The translations under genes and the position numbers were made by a program. Source: Alitabrizicola rongguiensis (GTDB taxonomy: Bacteria > Pseudomonadota > Alphaproteobacteria > Rhodobacterales > Rhodobacteraceae). Taken from it: a stretch of DNA of 64,000 nt. This document shows, one piece after another, positions 27,707 to 35,554 of this stretch. Where the stretch lies: assembly GCF_021491355.1 (NCBI RefSeq), contig NZ_JAKENF010000001.1, positions 62,001-126,000 on the forward strand, written 5' to 3'. The notes beneath the pieces were generated by a model. That model was not told the origin of the DNA, ran no database searches, and saw only the letters and a program-made list of their open reading frames with translations. Numbering within the stretch: position 1 is the first letter of the stretch; every line of letters starts with the position of its first letter.

Positions 27707-28593
27707 AGATTGCTTGCTCCGGTTTCGGTGGGGGCGCCGGCGTTGCGCATCTGTTCGAGCGCGCCGGGGGTCAGGCGCAGCACCGGACGGTGTTCGTTCC
27801 TGAAATCGACCGCGACCACGTCGCGATCCAGAAGCTTCTCGGCCTTGTCGAGCGCGATCACCCGCTCGAGCGCCGGGATCGGGTCGACCTCGGGCAGGAG
27901 AATGCGCTGATCCCGGTCAAGGACCATGTCCCACCGCCGCTCGCCCACCCGGACAAGCCCGCGCAGCCGACTGGCGATCGGCTCGGCGGCAGCGATCAGC
28001 GCCAGCGCCTCGGCCACCGCGTCATTCGCCCCCTGCCCGGTTACGATCGGCAGGTCCGGGCGATCGGCACGCTCGAAAATCCGGGCGACGCGCGTCCCCG
28101 ACGCATCAAGCAGGGACAATTCGCTCTCGGTCCGCCAGATGATCACCGGCACCCGTTCCTGAATCGTCACCTGCAGAACGCCCCCTGTCCGCACACGCAG
28201 TTCGGCAGTGGCGACGGCATCCAGTTCTTCGGCCTTCAGCTTCAGCGCCGCCATATCGAGTTGCAGGGACGAGGCCGGCAGCGTCAGCGCCAGCTTCGCG
28301 CGAACGGCTTCGGACAGGGCCGGCGAGGCACCGTCGATCGCCAGGAGATTGACCATGAATTCCGGCCGCTCCTGCACCGCCTCCCAGATCCCGGCAGAGG
28401 CCGAATTCAGGCTGGCGCGCCTTTGGTCGTCCGACAGGTAAAGGCCGATGGAAAAGATTAGCGTGAAGGACGGAAGCCCGACCCGAAGCATCGCGCGGAA
28501 CAGGGGTGTCAGCCATAGCCGATGCATCCGGTAGGCCCAGCGGCTTGGGGCCGGATCATGAGGAGCAAGGGGCACGGATCTCAGCGGTTGCAC
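27703..28593 (-). CDS. ftsQ: Cell division protein FtsQ
   Basis: 296 residues from a GTG at 28593, chosen because GGAGG lies 7 bases upstream and the protein then begins MQPLRSVPLAPHDPAPSRWAYR, the pattern expected for this group (shown in part). An upstream start at 28620 would overlap ddl further. One membrane helix (about 30-55) is followed by a POTRA and beta domain in the periplasm. It recruits the FtsBL complex to the divisome. It overlaps ddl by 13 bases and ftsA by 4, so the three genes form one operon. Confidence 0.92.
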   Translation of the reverse strand: MQPLRSVPLAPHDPAPSRWAYRMHRLWLTPLFRAMLRVGLPSFTLIFSIGLYLSDDQRRASLNSASAGIWEAVQERPEFMVNLLAIDGASPALSEAVRAKLALTLPASSLQLDMAALKLKAEELDAVATAELRVRTGGVLQVTIQERVPVIIWRTESELSLLDASGTRVARIFERADRPDLPIVTGQGANDAVAEALALIAAAEPIASRLRGLVRVGERRWDMVLDRDQRILLPEVDPIPALERVIALDKAEKLLDRDVVAVDFRNEHRPVLRLTPGALEQMRNAGAPTETGASNL

Positions 28594-29501
28594 GAGGCAT
28601 CCTCCACCATCCAGCGGCACAACTCCGGGAAGGACATTCCCAGATGGGCCGCCTGTTCGGGGGCGAGCGAGGTCGGCGTCATTCCCGGCTGGGTGTTCGT
28701 CTCGAGCAGGAACAGCCCGGCCAGGCCGCGCGCCTCGTCCCAGCGCAAGTCGGTGCGGCTCACTCCGCGGCAGCCAAGCGCCCGATGCGCTCTCAGCGCA
28801 TAGTCGAGACAGGCAGCAGTGATTTCCTCAGGCAGTTCAGCGGGAACGACATGGCGTGATCCACCCGGCTTGTACTTGGCGTCATAGTCGTACCAGCCGT
28901 CGGTGATGATGTCGGTCACACAGAGCGCGCGGTCGCCCATCACCGTCACGGTCAGTTCCCGGCCCGGCACATAGGTCTCAACCATCACCGTCGGCGGCAT
29001 CTGTGGCGACAGCTGCGGCGGGCCGTTCGCCGCCTCGTGGACCAGATAGATCCCGACCGAAGAGCCTTCGTTGTTGGGTTTCACAACATAGGGCGGCGTC
29101 AAGACATGGCGCGTGCGCACTTCCTCGACCGGCGCAAGGACACTTTCGACCACCGGCAGGCCGACCGACTGGTAGGCATCCTTGGCCCGCGCCTTGTCCA
29201 TCGCCAGCGCCGAGGCGAGCACGCCGGAATGGGTATAGGGAATCCGTAGCCATTCTAGGATGCCTTGCACACAGCCATCCTCACCCCAGCGGCCATGGAG
29301 TGCATTGAAGCAGACGTCGGGCTTCAGCGCAGCAAGGCGCACAGGCAGATCGAGGCCTGCATCGACCTCTTCGACCTCGAATCCTGCCACCCGCAGCGCG
29401 GTTGCGCATTCGCGCCCGCTGACAAGAGAAACCTCCCGCTCTGCGGAAAGGCCACCCTTCAGTACCGCCACTTTGGGGGCTGCCCTGCTCGACATGCCCA
29501 C
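28581..29501 (-). CDS. ddl: D-alanine--D-alanine ligase
   Basis: 306 residues, the normal length for DdlB. It joins two D-Ala for the peptidoglycan stem peptide. It shows the ATP-grasp layout with VAVLKGGLSAEREVSL at the N-terminus, FNALHGRWGEDGCVQG, PYVVKPNNEGSSVGI and the late LLETNTQPGMTPTSLAPEQA. The first codon is GTG at 29501; the ATG two codons later (29495) is a close alternative. It lies 55 bases after murB in the dcw cluster. Confidence 0.95.
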   Translation of the reverse strand: MGMSSRAAPKVAVLKGGLSAEREVSLVSGRECATALRVAGFEVEEVDAGLDLPVRLAALKPDVCFNALHGRWGEDGCVQGILEWLRIPYTHSGVLASALAMDKARAKDAYQSVGLPVVESVLAPVEEVRTRHVLTPPYVVKPNNEGSSVGIYLVHEAANGPPQLSPQMPPTVMVETYVPGRELTVTVMGDRALCVTDIITDGWYDYDAKYKPGGSRHVVPAELPEEITAACLDYALRAHRALGCRGVSRTDLRWDEARGLAGLFLLETNTQPGMTPTSLAPEQAAHLGMSFPELCRWMVEDASCNR

Positions 29502-29556
29502 CGCCGCCTCTGTCTCGGCCTTTTGGCCGATTGTTCTTCTTCAATATGACCTTAGG

Positions 29557-30492
29557 TCATCCGCGCGCCGGTTCACCGACCCGCATGATTTCCCACTCTA
29601 GCGTCAAACCACTGGAATCGAAAACCCTTTTTCTCACTTCCTCCCCCAATTCCTCGAGATCGGCGGCCGTCGCACCGCCGGTGTTGATGAGGAAGTTGGA
29701 GTGCATCTCGCTCATCTGGGCACCCCCCCGCCGCGCGCCCCGCATGCCGGCCCGATCGATCACCTTCCAGGCCTTCAACTCATGCGTGTCATCGGTGCGT
29801 CCGGTGCTGGAGAACCCAGCGGGATTGCGGAAGGTCGACCCAGCGCTGCGCTCCTTCGTCGGCTGGCTCGCATCGCGTTTCGCGATCTGCTCGGCCATCC
29901 GCGCCTCCAGAGCCGCCGGATCACCGGGATCTGCCCGGAAGCTGGCGGCAACGATCACCCATCCCTCTGGCAGATCGCTCTGCCGATAGCGCAGATGCAG
30001 GTCGGCAGCCGGGATCGTGACAACATCACCGGCACGCGTCACTGCTCGAACCTCGACGAGACTGTCCGCGACATAAGAGCCGTAGCACCCCGCGTTCATC
30101 CGCACCGCCCCGCCGATCGAACCCGGAATGGTCCGAAGGAAGGTCAGGTCACGCCCCGCTTCGGCCGCCTTGCGCGCCACATGGGCGTCAAGTGCCGCCG
30201 CCCCGGCGATTACCCGATCCCCTTCGACCGAAATGCCGTTGAAGCCACGCCCCAGACGGATCACCACAGCCCGCAATCCGCCATCACGCACGATCAGGTT
30301 GGATCCGACGCCCATGGGGAAGACCGGCACCGCCGGGTCAAGTTCGCGCAGGAGATCGCAAAGATCCGCCTCATCCGCAGGCTGGAACAGCCAGTCCGCC
30401 GGCCCTCCCACGCGCAGCCAGGTCAGGTCGGCAAGCGACCGGTCGGGCGTCAGCGTGCCGCGGACAGCACAGGGAAGCGAATGTGTCGTCAT
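29557..30492 (-). CDS. murB: UDP-N-acetylenolpyruvoylglucosamine reductase
   Basis: 311 residues. It is an FAD enzyme that reduces UDP-GlcNAc-enolpyruvate to UDP-MurNAc. The FAD-binding part has [16 protein letters not shown] and [37 protein letters not shown] and [10 protein letters not shown] carry catalytic-region residues. The late [21 protein letters not shown] is diagnostic. murC and murG, which usually precede murB in this order, are absent: the upstream neighbour is bioY. Confidence 0.96.
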   Translation of the reverse strand: MTTHSLPCAVRGTLTPDRSLADLTWLRVGGPADWLFQPADEADLCDLLRELDPAVPVFPMGVGSNLIVRDGGLRAVVIRLGRGFNGISVEGDRVIAGAAALDAHVARKAAEAGRDLTFLRTIPGSIGGAVRMNAGCYGSYVADSLVEVRAVTRAGDVVTIPAADLHLRYRQSDLPEGWVIVAASFRADPGDPAALEARMAEQIAKRDASQPTKERSAGSTFRNPAGFSSTGRTDDTHELKAWKVIDRAGMRGARRGGAQMSEMHSNFLINTGGATAADLEELGEEVRKRVFDSSGLTLEWEIMRVGEPARG

Positions 30493-30683
30493 GCCCCTGC
30501 CCTATCGCAGCCGATTCCGCCGGGCAAGCAAGTCGTGGAATGGTCGGCGAGCCGCTGCCGGCGTGGTTCGACCGGCGGTCCCGCTTCATCGGCAGCTGGA
30601 CGGGGCGACTTCTCGCTAGAAGTGCCGGGTCATTCCCTGCAATACGAAGGCAATACGGAAGCCGGATGGCTTCCAGGCGCGCC

Positions 30684-31226
30684 TCAACTGCGCGAAAGAA
30701 CCATATCCGGACGGACCCTGGCGATCCCGCTGGTGATGAACCCGGCAAGCCCGGCCTTGATGATATCCCCTGCCAGGAACGGCGCTGCCAGCAGCATTGC
30801 CTCCGGCAGCGACTTGCCGAGGACCAGCGCCATGCCGGGAATGCCGAAGGCATAAAGCACGACGATGCCCCCCAGGATTGCACCCGCGAATGCGGACAGT
30901 CCGACGCCCGACCGCCACTGTTCTGTCACCCAGCCTGCGACAAAGGCCGCGAAGGGAAAGCCGACGATGTAGCCGACCGAAGGGCCCGCAAACACGCCGA
31001 GACCACCGCGCCCGCCCGACAGAAGCGGCAGGCCAAGCGCCACCAGGAACACGAAAAGCAGCACCGCCAGCGCGCCACGGCGCGCACCGAGGACCGTGCC
31101 GCAAAGCATGACGCCCAGGGACTGGGCCGTGATCGGAACACCTGAAATCAGGTCGATTTTCGGCACCAGCCCAAGAACCGCGATCAAGGCCGCGAACAGG
31201 GCGATCATCGTCACATTGCGTTCCAA
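30684..31226 (-). CDS. bioY: Biotin ECF transporter S component BioY
   Basis: 180 residues, almost all hydrophobic with about six membrane helices. Family marks are LISGVPITAQSLGVMLCG and VFAGPSVGYIVGFPFAAF. BioY binds biotin in the inner membrane. I chose a TTG start at 31226 because AAAGGA lies 8 bases upstream and the protein then begins MERNVTMIALFAAL; a GTG at 31214 and an ATG at 31208 are alternatives. It is the last gene of a bioM-bioN-bioY operon. Confidence 0.92.
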   Translation of the reverse strand: MERNVTMIALFAALIAVLGLVPKIDLISGVPITAQSLGVMLCGTVLGARRGALAVLLFVFLVALGLPLLSGGRGGLGVFAGPSVGYIVGFPFAAFVAGWVTEQWRSGVGLSAFAGAILGGIVVLYAFGIPGMALVLGKSLPEAMLLAAPFLAGDIIKAGLAGFITSGIARVRPDMVLSRS

Positions 31227-31242
31227 ATCGTCGTTCCTTTCG

Positions 31243-31839
31243 TCATAGTCCGCCCCGCGCCCGCAGCGCCTCGGCCACGCGCTCGGCATCGTCGAGCGCA
31301 GACAGCGCCAGCGGCGCCACGACCTGCCAGCCCGGCCGGCGCGGACTTCGCGCACGCCAGGCCTCCATAAGCTGCCCCGCGCGCAACAACAACACTGGTG
31401 TGAAGCGGATGACGAGTGCAATCGCCACGGCGAGGGTCCGGGGGTTCAATCCAATCCGCACAAGGGGTCGGGCACACCGCTCGACAACCGCGATCAGGTC
31501 GTCGAGACGTGTCGTCATCGTTACAAGGTTTGCAATCGCGATTGCCGTCAGCATTCGCAGCGCTATGCCGAACCCCGCGACCAGATCGCCCGTCACCGCA
31601 TGCCAGACCGCAAGCACGACCAGAAATGGCCAGAGCGGCCAGAGCATCCTTGCGCCCGCTTTGGCGAATGCGACGCCCTGCATCAGGTAAAGGCCCACAA
31701 CCAGCGCCGCAGCCACAGCAATCCAGCGCAAGTCGGTCATCGGCACGACCACCAGCGTGGCCAGCGCAAGCCCGACCAGCTTCCAGCCAGCGGGCATCCG
31801 GTGGAGTGCTGTTTCAACCGGAGAGGTCAGCGTCAGCAT
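31243..31839 (-). CDS. bioN: Biotin ECF transporter transmembrane (T) component BioN
   Basis: 198 residues with several membrane helices and the ECF T-component coupling motif ARSPRRPGW (Ala-Arg-Ser/Gly type) near residue 168. It links the BioY substrate binder to the BioM ATPase. It overlaps the bioM end by 26 bases. The start at 31839 (MLTLTSPVET) is an ATG; a GTG three codons upstream is also possible. Confidence 0.9.
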   Translation of the reverse strand: MLTLTSPVETALHRMPAGWKLVGLALATLVVVPMTDLRWIAVAAALVVGLYLMQGVAFAKAGARMLWPLWPFLVVLAVWHAVTGDLVAGFGIALRMLTAIAIANLVTMTTRLDDLIAVVERCARPLVRIGLNPRTLAVAIALVIRFTPVLLLRAGQLMEAWRARSPRRPGWQVVAPLALSALDDAERVAEALRARGGL

Positions 31840-32539
31840 CGACCGCACCCAGCCTTTTCATCTCGCGTGCGAATTCCTCCAGCACTGGCCCAGCAGGTCC
31901 ATCGCTCTGCACTCGCCCGCCTTCGATCCAGACGACCCGCTCCATTTCGGCCAGAACATCCGGATCATGGCTGACGACGATCAGCCGCTGCTCCAGGGTT
32001 TCGAGGCGCCGACTGAGCCGAATCTGGGTCGGCATGTCCAGCGCGGCAAAGGGTTCGTCCAGAAGGATGGTTCCCGGCCCCATGGCAAGGACCGCCAACA
32101 GGCACAGATACTGCCTCTGTCCCTGCGACAACGTATGAACCGGGGCCGAGGCCCAATGGGCGCGCCCTTCATTCGCCAGGATCCGAGCGACGGCCTCACG
32201 CGCCGTCGCATCAGTCTGGCCCATCTGTCTCAGACCGAATGCCAGTTCCTCTCCCACCGTGGGAAAGATGATCTGGTGGTCGGGGTTCTGGAAAAGGATG
32301 CCTACACGTGACAGCGCCGCTTTCCGATCGGTCCATGGGTCTATTCCGTCGAGCAGCACCGTTCCGGATGAGGGGGCGACCAGCCCGGCCATCACGCGCA
32401 GAAGTGTCGTCTTGCCTGACCCGTTCCGCCCGGCAATCCCGATCCGCTTTTCGCCCAGCTCCAGCGAAATGCCCGACAGGATCGCCTTTCCCTGCTGGGA
32501 AAAGCCGACATCCTTCAGGATCAGGCCGCTTTCCGTCAT
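31814..32539 (-). CDS. bioM: Biotin ECF transporter ATP-binding component BioM
   Basis: 241-residue ABC ATPase. Walker A is GRNGSGKTT (about 37-45), the Q-loop is LFQNPDHQIIFPTVGEE (an NPDxQ signature typical of ECF A components), the signature is LSQGQRQ and Walker B is ILLDEPFAALD. It powers biotin uptake with BioN and BioY. No strong ribosome site precedes the ATG at 32539. No BioR/BirA-type regulatory box was recognised upstream. Confidence 0.92.
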   Translation of the reverse strand: MTESGLILKDVGFSQQGKAILSGISLELGEKRIGIAGRNGSGKTTLLRVMAGLVAPSSGTVLLDGIDPWTDRKAALSRVGILFQNPDHQIIFPTVGEELAFGLRQMGQTDATAREAVARILANEGRAHWASAPVHTLSQGQRQYLCLLAVLAMGPGTILLDEPFAALDMPTQIRLSRRLETLEQRLIVVSHDPDVLAEMERVVWIEGGRVQSDGPAGPVLEEFAREMKRLGAVDADADLSG

Positions 32540-32600
32540 GGCAACACAAACTCCGATCCGGCCGTGCTTACCGCTCTCACCGGCTGATGCCAAATGCAAA

Positions 32601-32625
32601 GGGCGGCCCAACTGGCGGGCCGCCC
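32601..32625 (-). terminator. Rho-independent terminator of gabT
   Basis: GGGCGGCCC, a 7-base loop and GGGCCGCCC; on the minus strand the stem is followed by TTTGC. It lies about 80 bases past the gabT stop and just upstream of bioM. Confidence 0.65.
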
Positions 32626-32684
32626 CTGTTTCTCCCCGGCGGAAGTACCTTATGAGAGGTGCGGGGCAGACAGCCCCCGCCAGC

Positions 32685-32712
32685 AGCCCTTAGCCCTCAG
32701 CCCTCAGCCCTG
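32685..32712. repeat. Four tandem heptamers over the gabT stop codon
   Basis: AGCCCTT, AGCCCTC, AGCCCTC, AGCCCTG in direct succession. The last two units include the gabT stop and its final codons. It is probably a slippage-prone simple repeat. Confidence 0.6.
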
Positions 32713-33981
32713 ACGCGCAGCGGCGATGGCTTCTTCCAGGATGTCCATGGCTTCGGCGAAATGCGCGTCCGGAATGGTGATCGGCGCGAGGAAACGGATG
32801 ACGTTGCCATAAACCCCGCAGGTCAAGAGGATCAGCCCGCGCTTCAGCGCCTCGACCCGTACACGGCCGGTGAAGCCCGCATCGGGCTCGTGCGTACCAG
32901 GCTTGCCGAACTCGACCGCGACCATGAAGCCGGGGCCGCGGATGTCCATGATCTCGGGCGTGGTGGCGCGGATCGCCTCGAGCTTCTGCTTCAGGCGCGA
33001 GCCGAGTTCATTGGCGCGGGCGCAGAGGTCTTCCTCCTCGATCACGTCGAGCACGGCATTGGCAGCCGCGATGCCAAGCGGGTTGCCGGCATAGGTGCCG
33101 CCGAGGCCACCGGGTTGAGAGGCATCCATCAGGTCGGCGCGGCCAGTGACGGCCGAGATCGGCAGACCGCCGCCCAGGCCCTTGGCCATGCAGGTAATGT
33201 CGGCCGCGACACCATGGGCTTCCATGGCGAACAACGTGCCGGTGCGCGCGAAGCCGGTCTGGACCTCGTCGGCGATCATCACGATGCCATGCTCGTCACA
33301 AAGCTTGCGGACCGCCTTCACCAGGTCGGTCGGCGCCGGGTAGAAGCCGCCCTCGCCCTGCACCGGCTCGAGGATGATCGCGGCGACGCGGGCCGGATCG
33401 ACATCGGCCTTGAACAGCTTGTTGATCCCCTCCATCGCCTGGGCGGTCGAGACGCCATGCACTTCCTGCGGATAGGGCACGTGGTAGACGTCAGGCATCA
33501 TCGTGCCGAAGCCCTTCTTGTAGGGCTCGACCTTGCCGGTCAGCGTCATGCCCATGAAAGTCCGGCCGTGGAAGGCACCGCCAAACGCAATGACGGCGTT
33601 GCGGCCCGTGGCGACACGGGCGATCTTGATCGCGTTCTCGACGGCTTCGGCGCCTGTCGTCGCGAAGATCGTCTTCTTCGGGAAGTTGCCCGGCACCTTC
33701 TCGTTCAGGCGCTCGGCCAGACGGATGTAGTTCTCGTAGGGCAGGACCTGGTGGCAGGTATGGGTGAAGCGGTTCAACTGTTCGGCGACGGCTGCCATGA
33801 CCTTCGGGTGCCGGTGGCCGGTGTTCACCACGGCGATGCCGGCGGCGAAGTCGATATAGCGATTGCCCTCGATGTCCCAGATTTCCGCGTTCAGCGCCTT
33901 GTCGGCGTAGATCTGGGTGGTCATCCCGACCCCGCGCGAAATCGCGGTCTCGCGGCGGCGGGCTACATCAGCGTTCAGCAT
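32704..33981 (-). CDS. gabT: 4-aminobutyrate aminotransferase (class III)
   Basis: 425 residues, normal for GabT. This PLP enzyme transfers the amino group of GABA to 2-oxoglutarate. Typical segments are FATTGAEAVENAIKIAR, the EPVQGEGGF loop, IADEVQTGFARTGT and the PLP Lys in CMAKGLGGGLP (K267). Related class III enzymes (ornithine or diaminobutyrate aminotransferases) cannot be fully excluded, but GabT is the best match. The start at 33981 (MLNADVARRR) has GGAG a few bases upstream. gabD is not adjacent. Confidence 0.93.
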   Translation of the reverse strand: MLNADVARRRETAISRGVGMTTQIYADKALNAEIWDIEGNRYIDFAAGIAVVNTGHRHPKVMAAVAEQLNRFTHTCHQVLPYENYIRLAERLNEKVPGNFPKKTIFATTGAEAVENAIKIARVATGRNAVIAFGGAFHGRTFMGMTLTGKVEPYKKGFGTMMPDVYHVPYPQEVHGVSTAQAMEGINKLFKADVDPARVAAIILEPVQGEGGFYPAPTDLVKAVRKLCDEHGIVMIADEVQTGFARTGTLFAMEAHGVAADITCMAKGLGGGLPISAVTGRADLMDASQPGGLGGTYAGNPLGIAAANAVLDVIEEEDLCARANELGSRLKQKLEAIRATTPEIMDIRGPGFMVAVEFGKPGTHEPDAGFTGRVRVEALKRGLILLTCGVYGNVIRFLAPITIPDAHFAEAMDILEEAIAAARQG

Positions 33982-34123
33982 GGCTTTCTCCGAATCGGTC
34001 CGGGGCGCCAATGGGCGCCCGACATGTCCTGCTTCGATTTGATCAAATTTCGCAAGGAAGTTCAATCGGCGTTTCACAGTTACAAGCATGGTTTCTCGAA
34101 AAACGCTGCGGGTCCGTCGCACC

Positions 34124-34140
34124 TTTACCCTGCATTAACC
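34124..34140. promoter_or_regulatory. Candidate CtrA-binding site upstream of dprA
   Basis: TTTA-N7-TTAACC, one mismatch from the alphaproteobacterial CtrA consensus TTAA-N7-TTAA, 43 bases before the dprA ATG. CtrA control of competence-type genes is known in Rhodobacterales. Confidence 0.45.
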
Positions 34141-34182
34141 CTGAACCCGCAGGGTGGCCTGGCGCATGATGCGAGGTTGGCG

Positions 34183-35337
34183 ATGGCTGAAGGTCCGTTC
34201 CTGTCCCCCACACCCTTCACCCCACCCACCCCGGAGGATGACGGATCGTCGTGGCTTCGCCTCATGCGCTCCCGCAGGGTCGGACCTGCAACCTTTCACC
34301 GACTGATGGCCGAGCATGGCTCGGCCGGGGCGGCCCTGCGGGAACTTCCCAAGATCGCCAAGGCGGCGGGGGTGGAGAACTACCTGGCCTGCCCTGTCGA
34401 GGTCGTGCAGCACGAGATGGCCCAGGCCCGCCTTGCCGGCGCGAGGCTCCTGCTCTGGGGCCAGCCCGGATACCCCTCTGCGCTGATGGACATGCCCGAT
34501 GCGCCGCCCCTCCTTTGGGCGCAGGGGGATATCGGCCTCCTCGGCCAACCCATGGTAGCCCTGGTCGGTGCCCGGAACGCCTCGAGCCTAGGCCTGCGGA
34601 TGGCCAGACGACTGGCCGATGGGTTGGGACAAGCCGGTCACGTGATCGTCTCGGGCTTGGCGCGCGGCATCGATGCCGCCGCCCACGAGGTCGCGTTGCC
34701 GCACGGCACTGTCGCGGTGCAGGCGGGCGGCGTCGATGTGATCTACCCCGAGGAAAACAAGGCCCTTGCTGCGCGCATTGCCGCCGAGGGCTGCCGGATC
34801 TCCGAACAGCCGATGGGCCTGATACCGCAGGCGCGGCACTTTCCGGCCCGCAATCGCATCGTTGCCGGTCTTTCCCGCGCTGTCGTCGTGGTCGAGGCCG
34901 CGGCGCGGTCCGGCAGCCTCATCACCGCCCGCGCCGCACTCGATCTGGGGCGCGAGGTCATGGCCGTGCCGGGCCACCCGTTCGATTCCCGTGCTGCAGG
35001 CTGCAACATGCTGATCCGCGACGGCGCGACCCTTGTGCGCGGCCCGCAGGACGTGCTCGAAGCGCTCGGTGCACCAATCCCTGTTGCCCAACAGGTGGTG
35101 CCCGAACCGCCTCCGCCGCCGCTACCCGGCCCGATCGCGGCGGCGCGCCCTCTGGCCGAGATCGCGCGGCTCCATTCGCGCATTCTCGACCGCCTCGGCC
35201 CCAGCCCATTGGCGGAAGACCAACTGATCCGCGACCTTGACCTGCCCGCAGCGCATGTCACCTCGGAACTGGTGACCCTGGAACTCGAAGGGCGGGTTCT
35301 GCGGCAGCCGGGCGGGCTGCTGTCCCGCATCGCCTGA
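34183..35337 (+). CDS. dprA: DNA processing protein DprA
   Basis: 384 residues. DprA loads RecA on incoming single-stranded DNA in transformation and, in Rhodobacterales, in gene transfer agent uptake. The Rossmann/SLOG core shows ALVGARNASSLGLRMAR, IVSGLARGIDAAAHE and PARNRIVAGLSRAVVVVEA. A C-terminal winged-helix domain (about 310-384) ends in LELEGRVLRQPGGLLSR. The start at 34183 follows GAGG by 7 bases; the frame stays open far upstream opposite gabT, but that part is not coding. A CtrA-like site precedes it. Confidence 0.94.
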   Translation: MAEGPFLSPTPFTPPTPEDDGSSWLRLMRSRRVGPATFHRLMAEHGSAGAALRELPKIAKAAGVENYLACPVEVVQHEMAQARLAGARLLLWGQPGYPSALMDMPDAPPLLWAQGDIGLLGQPMVALVGARNASSLGLRMARRLADGLGQAGHVIVSGLARGIDAAAHEVALPHGTVAVQAGGVDVIYPEENKALAARIAAEGCRISEQPMGLIPQARHFPARNRIVAGLSRAVVVVEAAARSGSLITARAALDLGREVMAVPGHPFDSRAAGCNMLIRDGATLVRGPQDVLEALGAPIPVAQQVVPEPPPPPLPGPIAAARPLAEIARLHSRILDRLGPSPLAEDQLIRDLDLPAAHVTSELVTLELEGRVLRQPGGLLSRIA

Positions 35338-35554
35338 GCCTCGTCCTGGCGCCTCCCGGAGGTGCGGCCAAAACTCTTCGAAGAGTTTTCGCAGGAGTTT
35401 TCGACAACGCTTGCCCGCACCCAGCATTCAGGGCGTAGCGGGCAAGGGCCCGGAAGGTCCTTGCCGACCTGCCTCATGGCCTTCCTTGACATTGCCGCGC
35501 CGACCCCCAATTTTGCGCCGCCATGTCATTCGTCGCTTTGGAAAGAGGTCCTTG

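Noticed and set aside
30493-30683. Gene between murB and bioY
   Set aside because: Open frames here have no start with a ribosome site and look like shadows; the stretch is probably plain intergenic DNA.
32659-34182. Long N-terminal extension of dprA
   Set aside because: The frame stays open opposite gabT, but DprA homology begins at 34183, where a ribosome site is present.
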